Positions 1-10,560 of a stretch of 64,000 nt of DNA are shown piece by piece. The stretch is from Acanthochlamys bracteata. Lineage: Eukaryota; Streptophyta; Magnoliopsida; Pandanales; Velloziaceae. The first letter of the stretch is position 1, and each line of letters opens with the position of its first letter. The DNA is taken from the NCBI GenBank assembly GCA_019914995.1, contig CM034132.1:1986501-2050500 (forward strand), given 5' to 3'. The notes beneath the pieces were generated by a model. The model was not told where the DNA came from. It did not search any database and saw only the letters and a list, made by a program, of their open reading frames with translations. Both the position numbers and the translations under genes were made by a program.

Positions 1-48
1 TGACAAAATCTATAGGCAGAGTCATCTCCTGTGATATGAAGCCAAGAA

Positions 49-1074
49 TTAAGTGGAACCTGATGAACTTAAGTTAGAGCCAAACCAATAAAAAATGTCA
101 TCTGACTGCAAACTTGTCATCTCGTGAAATCCAAATGCAAGATTTAACTCCTCCTGAATGTGACTCGATAACTGAAAATTTGCTGGCATAAGCTTCTTTT
201 TCTCAAGGGCACGTTTCCAAGGAGTGGCTCTACCATCCTTCCTCATGTATCCCTTATCATCAACGAAGCCCTTCTCATGAAATATCTCATATAGTTTAAC
301 AGAAAAGTTCTTGTCCAAACCCAGCACCCTTTCATACATAAGTTCTGGAGTAAGAGGAAATTCCAAACATTGTATCTCCTTGACAGGAATGCCCTTGTTG
401 TGTAGAGCTTCCATGTATTTCCTGATCAACACCATTCTAGCACGGTCTTTAGGCATGTGAACAAAAAGGGTTGGTGGATAATTGCTTGGTATTTCGATAG
501 CATCAAAGACTCCTTCAGCAATCATAATAACAATGCTACTGAATTTCATCTCAGCAGCTAATGCTGAAACAAAATATCCACCAGATGAAGCTCCCAGAGC
601 AACGAGTGGAAGATTCTCAAGCTTTTTTTTGTCTATCCACCATCTTATAATCCACTTGACAATCTCTTTCTCTTTCCCAAAAGACCAACATCGTCCATGA
701 CTTGAAACTACAACAACTGCATACTGCCTTGCAAGTGCATGGAGAACAATTAGCTTCTCCTCAGGAAGTCCTACACATTTTGGACATGTCGGGGACTTCT
801 TCCAAAAGTTTTCGGCCTTGCCATTACAACCATGTGCTATGAACATAACCGCCTTGGGAGAGACAGGTATTTGCCATATAACATCAGTTCCATTCATGAA
901 TTCCACTGAGGGCTGCGATTGAACCAAATTTTGTATGCTTTTTCCAGTAAATGTTGAGATGCTATATTGGGGATTTTTCTCTTTCATAGATAACATTATA
1001 ATGGTGAGGATCAGTGCTACAAATGAGAAAATCAAAGCTCGATATGTATGTTGTCCATGGATTAACTTACCCAT
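49..1074 (-). CDS. Membrane-anchored alpha/beta hydrolase family protein
   Basis: A 341-residue protein read from the ATG at 1074. That ATG directly follows a TTGCAG splice acceptor, so the in-frame codons upstream are intron. Residues 12-29 form one hydrophobic segment, probably a signal anchor. HGCNG at 81-85 fits an oxyanion-hole strand, GASSGG at 161-166 is the GxSxG nucleophile elbow (Ser164), and a His in FHEMT near the C-terminus could be the catalytic histidine. The layout matches the uncharacterised plant alpha/beta-hydrolase superfamily proteins with one N-terminal membrane segment. The substrate is unknown; an esterase-like role in the secretory pathway is inference. The frame looks complete and ends at a stop at 49-51. 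The family call is fairly secure, the function is not. Confidence 0.75.
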   Translation of the reverse strand: MGKLIHGQHTYRALIFSFVALILTIIMLSMKEKNPQYSISTFTGKSIQNLVQSQPSVEFMNGTDVIWQIPVSPKAVMFIAHGCNGKAENFWKKSPTCPKCVGLPEEKLIVLHALARQYAVVVVSSHGRCWSFGKEKEIVKWIIRWWIDKKKLENLPLVALGASSGGYFVSALAAEMKFSSIVIMIAEGVFDAIEIPSNYPPTLFVHMPKDRARMVLIRKYMEALHNKGIPVKEIQCLEFPLTPELMYERVLGLDKNFSVKLYEIFHEKGFVDDKGYMRKDGRATPWKRALEKKKLMPANFQLSSHIQEELNLAFGFHEMTSLQSDDIFYWFGSNLSSSGST

Positions 1075-1457
1075 CTGCAACACTGCAACAGCATTAACGA
1101 ATACTTAGTCGATTATCTGAAGCTTCAAAACAAATCATCTAATGAAGAAATTGGACACAGAACAAGGAGATCAAATCAGAATAAATCCAAGTCAGAACTT
1201 ACGGAAATTAAAATATTAACATAAAATACAACTCGATAATCTAAAATGAAATTAAGAAAATTGGTTGAAATGCAAACATATGGGAATTCGATTAGATTCG
1301 CAAATATAATTATTGTTCGATTAACTTCTTTCAAAACTTATTGGATTTCAGATTTTGAAAAACTCGAAAGATAAGTAGTACAGTAACTTACGTAAAAAAT
1401 CTAGAGAAATTAACACGAGAAGAAAGAATTGAATGGAAAATTCTTTCTGAATCTTAC
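1075..1457 (-). other. Leader (5' UTR) intron of the hydrolase gene
   Basis: On the minus strand a CTG|GTAAGAT donor (exon ends at 1458) and a TTGCAG acceptor just before the ATG at 1074 bound a 383-bp AT-rich intron. The upstream non-coding exon runs from about 1545 to 1458 and is CT-rich, typical of a plant 5' UTR. Two other GTAAGT sites (near 1198 and 1388) could serve as alternative donors. Confidence 0.55.
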
Positions 1458-1689
1458 CAGCGGCCAACTGAACGAAGAAGACAACTCTGGTCTCTCTCCT
1501 TCCTACAGAATCTGAGTTGACGGAGAATCAAAAAGCTGACGTTTGCACTATCAGGCCATTATTAATACTTATCGTACTTTTTTGGCCTTCTAACTTTGAC
1601 TTTTGCAAAGTGGATCAATTATTTGGGCCCTTATTATAAGTGAGCTTTGGCTGCATGGTCTGCGGTGCTGATTCACCCACATCCTAACA

Positions 1690-2865
1690 TAAAATGAATT
1701 ATTTTATTTTAAAATAAAATAGACTATATATGTTTTAAATAATATAGATAATAAAGTTAGATTTAACCTATATTTTTTACTGATCTGGTCCAACATGTTC
1801 TGATTCTATATGACTAATTTAGAATTTCTCTTAATATCAATAGATAATAAAAAAGTGAACCTAAATCTCTATAAATATAGTCTAATCCAAATATTATGCG
1901 CACGTTCTTCTCCTCCAAGGTTATATACCTGTTTTGCTCGTTAGAATGAGCAAGTGATTTTGATTTGTTACATGCTTCCACATAACTAAAAATAGTGATT
2001 GTTTGCAGAAAATCACTAAACCTTCAAATTAAGTTGACGATACGGCATGCTATAGCCAATGGATGTTAATGCCTCCGAAAATAATCCACATAGATATTCT
2101 TCAACAGCCTTTAGATCTGATCCCTGAAACATATTTTGTACAAGTGACACAGAATTTCTAACGAAATCAATATATAATCTCACATTTTGATAGTCAGACA
2201 TATTTCTTCTATCACGTGGGATCATTTTCAAATATTCATTCAAAAGCCACCCTTTTTGATAAGTAGCAAGATATTTTTACATAATCCTTTTCATTCATAT
2301 GGCTTGTCAAAATATTTTTGAAATAACGATGTGCAATGTGATGATTTAGATTTGTATTACCCCAATAATACCAATTAAGTCTTTCACAATAACTTCAGAA
2401 TAGAAAGTGTCATCTATATAATTTTCTATAATTAGATTTTTTTATAAGATTGACGAAATATGTGATAACAAAAAATTTCTCCAATTATCATATTTAACTT
2501 TCAATTTCAAATTAACAATTATTTCTTCTATGACTCACGTGATCCTGAAAAAATCGTTAGTTTTTTCATCGTTTTATGCTTGTCATAAAAAATACAATAT
2601 ATTTTCAGCACAAACTTTTTTTATATTAAAAAATACAATATTAATTTTTATGGATATATCTGTCAGTACATTCTCTAGCATTCATCTCCAATGCGCATTC
2701 CATCATGTCCTTTATAAAATCTATGAATAGTTTATTGCTAAAATTTTACTATTAGGATTGCACTATCAAAACAAGTGAAAGTTACGACCCAAAAATTTAA
2801 AAAATGGTACTCTCATCATCGAAAAGAAAACTATCCGAAGAAAATTCGGAACACACGCACTATAT
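1690..2865 (-). repeat. Degenerate repeat unit, copy R1 (unknown family)
   Basis: This minus-strand stretch matches, with scattered changes, segments of the units at 2866-4260, 4290-6220 and 6221-10400. Shared landmarks are an IEEIIANLKLKVKYDN-type frame, a frame with IPRDRRN and MPYRQLNLKV, the CCTTGGAGGAGA motif, and a TGGTATCAGAAC-like box (here altered, near 1785). Near 2865 it meets copy R2 head to head, forming an inverted-repeat junction. The family is not recognised; it behaves as a decayed mobile repeat. Confidence 0.7.
2016..2243 (-). pseudogene. Coding relic in repeat R1 (IPRDRRN / MPYRQLNLKV frame)
   Basis: An open stretch of about 75 codons with a non-ATG first codon. Nearly the same peptide is encoded at 6867-7094 on the plus strand, and broken versions lie at about 3970-4200 (plus), 4770-4970 (minus) and 10075-10300 (plus). 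Conservation of protein sequence between copies suggests the repeat once encoded a protein. I do not recognise the family. Confidence 0.45.
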
Positions 2866-4260
2866 TCAGATGGGGCTATATTTATAAAAATTTTTGCTCA
2901 TTTTTCTAATTACCAATTGATTTTGGAAGAAATTTTAAATTCGTCACATGGTATCAGAGCAAATTAGAGCAAATCGGTTAAGAATGTGGGTTAAATCTAA
3001 TTTTATTATATATATTATTTAATATCTTTATGGTCCACTTTATTATAGGATAAAATAGCCTGCTTCATTCAGAACAGATAGCCAATTTTATTTAAAAATA
3101 ATTGTTCGCTATATTTTAGTGTAAGACTTCGATTGCTTGTCTAATTAATGGATGATCGCTACGATATTCAGCAACCAACCATGTATTGACAACTGACCCG
3201 GTTTGAATGTTTCGAAGAAGTACTTGATGATGATTACGTTGTCAGATACGAATTCAGTCATGAGTGCTTTGTTGATGTATAAATTACAATAAGTTGTATT
3301 CGTGAAACCCGTAATATTCTATATACGTACTATCCGAACATAATGCGCTCGTTCTTAATTTATTTCGAATATTTTTCTTTTCGATGATAGAAGAGTACCA
3401 TTTTTTAAGTTTTTGGCTCGTAACTTTCACTTATTTTGGTAATGCAATCATGACAAAAAGGTTACAAAAATTTCTAAACTATTTAGAGCTTTTATAGAGA
3501 ATATGATGGAAGACGTTTTGAAATGAATGCTAGAGGATGAAATAACAAATATATTGATGAAAATTAATATTTTAATTTTTAGTATAAAAAAATTTGTGCT
3601 GAAAATATATTATATTTTTTATGATAAGCATGAAAATGTGGATAAAACTGATAATTTTTTGGACATCACGCGAGTAATAGAAGAAATAATTGCTAATTTG
3701 AAACTAAAAGTTAAATATGACAATTGGAGAGAATTTTTTGAATTCAAATATTACGCAAATCTTATAAAAAATATAATCATAAGAAAAATTGTATATATGC
3801 CACCCTCTCTTTTGAAGTTCTTGTGAAAGACTTAATTGGTATTATTAGGCTAAAAGAAATCTAAATCATCTCATTGCACATCGCTATATCGAGAATATTT
3901 TGACAAACCATATGAATGGAAATGATTATGCAAAAATTCTTATTATTTATTAAGGAGGGTGGCTTTTAAATTAATATTTGAAGATGATCCCACATGATAG
4001 AAGAAATATGCATGACTATCAAAGTGTGAGATCATATATTGATTTTGTTAGAAATTCTGTGTCACATAAATAAAATATGCTTTAAGGAGCAGATTCAAAT
4101 GATGTTGAAGAATGTCAATGGATTATTTCCGAAGACATTATCATCCACTGATTATAACATGATGTATTGTAAACTTAATCTGAAATTTGACAATGACAAG
4201 AGTGAGACCAAACTCTTTTATTAATATCAGTTTAGAACTATTGATAAAAAATGTGGGATT
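2866..4260 (+). repeat. Degenerate repeat unit, copy R2
   Basis: Plus-strand copy of the same unit. In order: an AT-rich terminal part with ATGGTATCAGAGC at about 2950, the relic beginning with ATG at 3148, the frame at 3527-3826 containing VIEEIIANLKLKVKYDNW, then the IPRDRRN-type region up to about 4200. It lies back to back with R1 (junction near 2865), and sequence after 4200 diverges. Multiple stops show it is non-functional. Confidence 0.65.
3148..3310 (+). pseudogene. Coding relic starting MDDRYDIQQP in repeat R2
   Basis: From the ATG at 3148 the translation reads MDDRYDIQQPTM, then one stop, then LTRFECFEEVLDDDYVVRY. The same peptide, with different lesions, is encoded on the minus strand from 5740 down to about 5565 and on the plus strand at about 7686-7860. 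Three independently decayed copies of one acidic N-terminal-like sequence argue for a real ancestral protein. I cannot assign a family. Confidence 0.45.
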
Positions 4261-4289
4261 AAAATTTTTTTAACACCTGCTCTTCAAAA

Positions 4290-6220
4290 GAGCGTCTTTT
4301 TTTTTTAATTGAACTGGTACGGACTAATTGTCTTGTAATGAACATGAATGAAGAATAAACCACGCTATCTTGACCTAAAATGAAGTGTGTTACTTAAAAT
4401 AAAGGAGACAACTATTTTCTAATAAAACATGCTACTTGTTCTAAAAAAAAAAGAGCTTATTTTAGTCTAATATAAAGTGGATCATAAAGATCTTAAATAA
4501 TACAGATAATAAAGTTAGATTTAATCCACATCATTGATTGATCTGGCCCAATATGTTCTGATACCATAGACTAATTTAGGATTTTTCTTAATACCAATTG
4601 ATAATAAAAAAAGTGAGATTAAATTTTTATAAATATAGCCCTATCTGAATATAATGCGCATGTTCCTCTCCTCTAAGGTTGTATACCTGTTTTGCTCGTC
4701 AGAATGCGCAAGCGATTTTTGATTTGATACATGCTTCCATATAACTAAAAGTAGTGACCGTTTGCAGGAAACATTACGTTGACGATACGACATACTATAG
4801 CTAGTGGATGATAATGTCTTCGGAAATAGCCCATGGACATTCTTCAACATCATTTGAATCTGCCTCATAAAGCATATTTTATACATGTGATACAGAATTT
4901 CTAACAAAATCAATATATGATCTCACAATTTGATAGTTATACATATTTCTTTTATCATATAGGATCATCGTCAAATACTCGTTTGTATGGCTTGTCAAAA
5001 TATTCTCGATATAACGACGTGCAATGTGATGATTTAGATTTATTTTAGTCCAACAATACTAATTAAATTTTTCACAAGAACTCCAGAAGAGAGGGTGGCA
5101 TATATACAATTTCTTATAATATATTTCTTTATAAGATTTGCGTAATGTTTGAATTCAAAAAATTCTCTCCAATTATCATATTTAACTTTCAGTTTCAAAT
5201 TAGTAATTATTTCTTTTATGACCTGCGTGATGCCCAGTTCTATTCACTTCTTCATGCTTGTCATAAAAAATATAACATATTTTTCAGCACAAATTTTTTT
5301 TATACAAAAAACTAAAATATTAATTTTCATCGATATATTCGTTATATTCATCCTTTAGCATTCATCTCAAAAGTGCCTTCCATAATGTCATCTATAAAAG
5401 TTCTAAATAGTTTAAAAATTTCTATATTCTTATTATCAGGATTGTATTTTCAAAACAAGTGAAAGTTACGAGTCAAAAACTTAAAAAGTGGAACTCTTCT
5501 ATCCTCGAAAAGAAAAATATTCGAAATATATTCGGAATGGGTGCATTATTTTCAGATGGTACGTTATAGGATATTATGGGCTTCACGAATACAACTTAAT
5601 GTAATTTGTATAGCAACTAAGCACTCGTGCCTGAATGCATACCTGACAATGTAATCATCATCGAGTACTTCTTCAATACATTCAAACCGAGTCAGTTATC
5701 GAGGCATGGTTGGTTGTTGAATATCATAGCGATCATCCATTAATTAGACGAGTAATTGAAGTCTTAATAAACACTTGCTTGATGACCACCATCAAAAATC
5801 CTAAAACGATCTAGAAACTCTAAAATTTTAATTACTCTTTCCTAATACTGTGAAATCTTTTTTTTTTCTCTCTCTTTCCAAACGGGCTATTTATTCTATA
5901 ATGAATTTGAATGAAGAATAAATCGCGCCGCCTATACTGAAATGAAGTAGAATATTTGCCATAGAATATAGCGAAGATATGTTTTTAAATAAAATTGACT
6001 ATCTGTTTTGAAATGAAACGGACTATTTTGTTCTATAATAAAGTGGACCATAAAACTATTAACTAATATTGAAAATAAAATTAGATTTTACTCACATTCT
6101 TAACCGATTTGGCCCAATTTGTTCTGATACCATATGACGAATATAGGATTCCTTCCAAAATCAATTGAAAATGAAAAAAATGAGCCCAAATTTTTATAAA
6201 TATAGCCACATCTGAACATA
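4290..6220 (-). repeat. Longest repeat copy R3, with direct repeats at both ends
   Basis: Read on the minus strand, the segment from about 6220 to 5790 (GCGCATTATGTTCAG, a TATGGTATCAGAAC box near 6120, a TTTATTCTTCATTCA block) recurs at about 4690-4290. These direct terminal repeats of roughly 400 bp flank a 1.1 kb interior that includes the MDDRYDIQQ relic (5740-5565) and the IEEIIANLK and MSYRQ-type frames. Paired direct repeats plus an initiator-tRNA-like box would suit an LTR element, but no reverse transcriptase or integrase motif is visible. Confidence 0.55.
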
Positions 6221-6866
6221 ATGCGCTGGTTCTGAATTTTTTTAGAATATTTATTTCGATGATGAGAGTAACACTTTTTATATTTTTGGCTCGTACCTTT
6301 TACTTGTTTTGTGAGTGCATTTCTAATGATAAGGTTATAGGAATAAACTATTCAGAGATTTTATATAAAAAAAAGGATATAATGGAAGGCGCATTTGAGA
6401 TGAATGCTAGAGAATAAATTCACGGATATATCGATGAAAATTAATATTTTATTTTTAATATAATAAAAATTTGTGCTAAAAATATATTATATTTTTTATG
6501 AGAAGCATGAAATAATAGAGAAAACTAACGATTTTCTCAGCATTGCGCAAGTCATAGAAGAAATAATTGCTAATTTGAAACTGAAAGTTAAATATGATAA
6601 TTGGAGAGGACTTTTTGTTATCAAATATTTTGCCAGTTTTATAAAGAAATCCAATTACAGGAAATTATATAGACGACTCCCTCTATTCTAAATTTCATGT
6701 GAAATGGTTAATTGGTATTGTTGGACTAATATAAATCTAAATTATATTGGTTAATTGGTTAATTATCACATTGCATATCATTATATAGAAAATATTTTGA
6801 CAAGCTATATGAATGAAAAAAAAGATTATGCAAAAATTTCTTACTGCTTATTAAGAATGGTGAATT

Positions 6867-7094
6867 TTGAATGAATATTTGAAGATGATCCCACGTGATA
6901 GAAGAAATATGTATGACTATCCAAGTGTGAGATTATATATTAATTTTGTTAGAAAGTCTGTGTCACATACAGAAAATATGTTTCTAGAAGCAGATCCAAA
7001 AGCTGTTGAAGAATGTCTATGTGGGTTATTTTCGGAGACATTATCATCCATTGGCCACAGCATGCCGTATCGTCAACTTAATCTAAAGGTCTAG
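6867..7094 (+). pseudogene. Coding relic in repeat R4 (IPRDRRN / MPYRQLNLKV frame)
   Basis: An open stretch of 75 codons whose peptide is nearly that of 2016-2243 on the opposite strand (shared MNEYLKMIPRDRRNM start and MPYRQLNLKV end). The first codon is TTG, so this is an interior piece of an older frame and not a start. Family not recognised. Confidence 0.45.
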
Positions 7095-8024
7095 TTGTTC
7101 CCTGCAAACGGTCACTATTTTTAGTTATATAGAAGCATGTTACAAATTAAACTTACTTGCTAATTCTGACGAGCAAAACAGGAATACAACCTTGGAGGAG
7201 AGGAACAGACGCATTATATTTAGATAAGGCTATATTTATAAGTATTTGGGTTCATTATTTTCATTATCGATTAGTATTACGAGAAATCCTAAATTAGTCA
7301 TATGGTATCAGAACATGTTGGGCCGGATCAATTAAAAATATAGGTTAAATATAATTTTATTATATATATTATTTAATATCTTTATGGTCCATCTTATTAT
7401 ATGACAAAATAATCTATTTCATTCAAAACAGATAGTCAGTTTTATTTAAAAATAATTGCTCGCTATATTTTAGGACAAATAATCCACTTCATTTCATGAT
7501 AGGTAGCAGGATTTATTTTTTATTCAAATTCCTTATAGAACAAGTAGCCCGTTTGGAGAGAGAGAGAAAGATTTCACGTTATTGGAAAAGAGCAGTTAAA
7601 GTTCTAGAGTTTCTAGATTATTTTAGAATTTCGGTGGTGGTCTTTAGGCAAGTGTTTATTAAGACTTCGATTGCTCGTTTAATTAATAGATGACCGCTAT
7701 GATATTCAGCAACCAACCATGCGTCGACAACTGATCCGATTTTAATGTTTCGAAAAAGTACTCGATGATGATTACGTTGTTAGGTATCAATTTAGGCACG
7801 AGTGCTTCATTGCTATACAAATTATAATAAGTTGTTTTCGTGAAGTCCGTAATATCCTAAATAGATACCATCCGAACATAATGCGCTCATTCCGAATTTT
7901 TTTTTTGAATATTTTTCTTTTCGATGATGGAAGAGTACCACTTTTTAAGTTTTTGGCTCGTAACTTTTACTTGTTTGGAAATGCAATCCTGACAATAAAA
8001 TTATAGAAATTTCTAAACTATTTA

Positions 8025-9586
8025 GAGCCCGTTTGGATTGTCTTTTTTCAATTTATAAGTTGAAAAAAGTTTCAAACAGTAGTTTTATGGTGTTTGGGTA
8101 AGTAAATTAAAAAAATAAAAGTTACTCAGCGTAACTTTTCTAAAAAAGGCATACGGGACTTTTTTGCCTGTATATAGGAAATACCATTATTGACCCTTAT
8201 AAGTTAACATAATTACACATGTATATATATATTTTTCGTTAGTTCTTCATCCGGTAATTTTTATTTCTCTCACCAGGCCCGATTCTTCAAATTTTTCTTC
8301 TCCGCTCGGCTTCTTTCTTCTCCGACGATCTCTTGTTCCGGCGATTCTCCGGTGCCAATATTTGTTTGCTCGCCTCCTTCTCTTCACCACTGATAACTCT
8401 GCCGCTGCTGTGCATCGCCAATCGAGCTCGCGAGCGCGAAGAACAGCTCCACTCATTCCTCATCACCGCTGTCTTTGTTGTCTCCGCTGCAATTTGTTGT
8501 CGGATTTTGATTTCGTTGTCTTGTTGCCTTTCGTCTCCTACCAGATGCTCTCATCTGCAGAGGTGAAATTGTTCTGCAAATGGTGGGTATTTGTGGGTAT
8601 TTGTTAGTGTTGGTTTCGGTAATCTTGTTGTTGTTTGGCTATGGATGATTGTTGATGGTTGTTATGGGTGTTGCTGCTGGGATTTGTTTGTGACTGTTGT
8701 GGTGGTGACAGTGGTGGTGAATGATGGTGTTGAATTGTTGTGGCTGGTGCTGTGTTGTGGCTGGTTGTGTGAATGTTGAAGATGCATGTAAGGTGTTCGA
8801 TAAAATGCTTGTTGGAGATATTGTTTCTTTGAGTTTGATTTTGAGTTCGGTTTTGGATGAGACTAGTCGGTGTTGTTGTAGGTGTAGTTAGCTATGTTTG
8901 TTGGTGTTCTTGTTATTGTCCAGTGTTGTTGTTGTAAATGTTAGTTATTATAATTTTATAGGTATGTATGTGAAGTATAGGGACTCGGATGTGCATGCAA
9001 AGTGTTTGAAAGTGCTCATTCGGTTTTTTAATTAGAGATGCATTGCCATATGTATCATAGTAATAATAATACATTTATATCTTTAAAATTAATTAAAAAA
9101 ATATATTTACAAACTAATCTTTAATTAAAAATATTTAATATTATTTTTTAAGTATAATTAATTATCATTATATAAATAAATAATCATGTATTTAACTTTA
9201 ATATTAACTTAAAAAATATATTTATAAGCTAATATTAATTTTTAAATTATATGTACTATTTTCAAAATATTTATGAATATAATAGTAGTATTAGAAATAA
9301 AATATAAGTATAAATAAATAAATATATAAATACAATATTCCCAAAATTTAATCTATATATCAACTATTATATTATAAAAGATATTTTAGTCTTTTCATAT
9401 TATTTTCTAACTTTTCAGTTTTTTTTACCAAACACTCTTTTCAACTTTTTTTTCAAAAAAGTTAAATTTATCCAAACATCCAACTCCTTTTTTTAAAAAA
9501 GTTTTCAGCTACTTTTTTTCTAAAAAAGTTAAAAAAATAACTTTTATCAAAAAAGTTAAAATTTTTAAGTTTATCCAAACGGCCTC
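8025..9586. mobile_element. Non-autonomous PIF/Harbinger-type element with captured gene sequence
   Basis: The ends are near-perfect inverted repeats: GAGCCCGTTTGGAT (8025-8038) and ATCCAAACGGCCTC (9573-9586). Both sides carry TTA (8022-8024 and 9587-9589), the 3-bp target duplication of PIF/Harbinger elements. The element interrupts repeat R4; the undisturbed site is seen in R2 at about 3480-3495. The interior lacks a transposase. It has a GC-richer stretch (about 8230-8980) that looks like plant gene sequence (CT-rich leader, a PPR-like frame), then AT-rich filler with subterminal AAAAAAGTT repeats. This pattern fits Pack-type elements. The 1562-bp size is large for a MITE. Confidence 0.65.
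8770..8885 (+). pseudogene. PPR-like fragment inside the Harbinger-type element
   Basis: The frame reads VNVEDACKVFDKMLVGDIVS, then SLILSSVLDE, before a stop. The ACKVFDKM...DIVS pattern is typical of plant PLS-type pentatricopeptide repeat proteins (usual form ARKVFDKMPxRDIVSW). Only about 35 residues are recognisable and the expected Trp after DIVS is missing. It is probably a decayed captured exon. Chance resemblance cannot be excluded on this length. Confidence 0.4.
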
Positions 9587-10399
9587 TTAGAGAGCTTTTA
9601 TTGAGGACATGATGGAATGCATCTTTGATATGAATGCTAGAGGATGGACTCACGAATATATCGATGAAAATCAATATTTTAACTTTTAGTATAAAAAAAT
9701 TTGTGCTGAAAATATATTATATTTTTTATGACAAGAATGAAAAGGTGGATAAAACTGACGATTTCTAAGCATCGCTCGAGTAATAGAAGAAATAATTGCT
9801 ATTTTAGAACTGAAAATTAAATATGATAATTGAAGAGAATTTTTTGTAGTCAAACAGTACGCAAATCGTATAAAGAAATCTAATCATAAGAAATTGTATA
9901 TATACCACCCTCTCTTCCGGAGTTCTTGTGAAAGACTTAATTGGTAATGTTAAACTAAAATAAATCTAAATAATCACATTTCATATCGTTATGTCAAAAT
10001 ATTTTGACAAACCATATGAATGGAAAGGATTATGCAAAAATTCTTATTACTTATTAAGGAGGGTGACTTTTGAATGAATACTTGAAAATGATCCTACGTG
10101 ATTGAAGAAATATGTATGACTATCAAAATGTAAGATCATATATTGATTTCGTTAAAAATCTGTATCACATTAATAAAATATACTTTAAAAAGCAAATTTA
10201 AAAGATGTCGAATAATGTCAATAATTTATTTCCGAAAATATTATCATTCACTAATAATAACATGTCGTATCGTCAATTTAATCTAAATGTTCAGTGATTT
10301 CCTGCAAATAATTACTATTTTTAGTTATCTGAAAGCATATAATAAAGTGAAATTACTTACTCATTATGACGAGCAAAGCAGGTATACAATTTTGGAGGA

Positions 10400-10560
10400 G
10401 AGGAAAGCACAAAAGAAAAGACTGAAGCAGCAAGAAAAGCAGAAGGAAGAATGAGAAGGCCAACACCCATGGAAGCCTTGGGATCGCGAGAAGGATCTGG
10501 TCGTGGGACAGGCAAAGGTTAATTTCAATTCAGCAGACATGGAATATCATCTCGGTTTGC
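10400..10560 (+). pseudogene. DUF3752 (GPALPP-like) C-terminal fragment
   Basis: Directly after the repeat's CTTGGAGGAGAGGAAA motif the frame gives a Lys/Gln-rich helix (QKKRLKQQEKQKEE), an in-frame TGA, then EGQHPWKPWDREKDLVVG and KVNFNSADMEYHLG. The HPWKPWDREKDL block is the hallmark of the C-terminus of plant DUF3752/GPALPP-motif proteins. The stop and the lost end show a pseudogene scrap. It may have been carried in with the repeat, since the flanking unit is truncated here. Confidence 0.45.

Larger units (their letters stand above)
6221..10400 (+). repeat. Repeat copy R4, split by an 8025-9586 insertion
   Basis: Plus-strand copy joined back to back with R3 near 6220 at a shared AATGCGC sequence. 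It runs through a partial unit (6221-7100), the terminal part again (7120-7600, TATGGTATCAGAAC near 7303), a second MDDRYD-like relic (7686-7860), and resumes after the transposon at 9590-10400. It therefore contains more than one unit head to tail. All frames contain stops apart from short windows such as 6867-7094. Confidence 0.6.
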
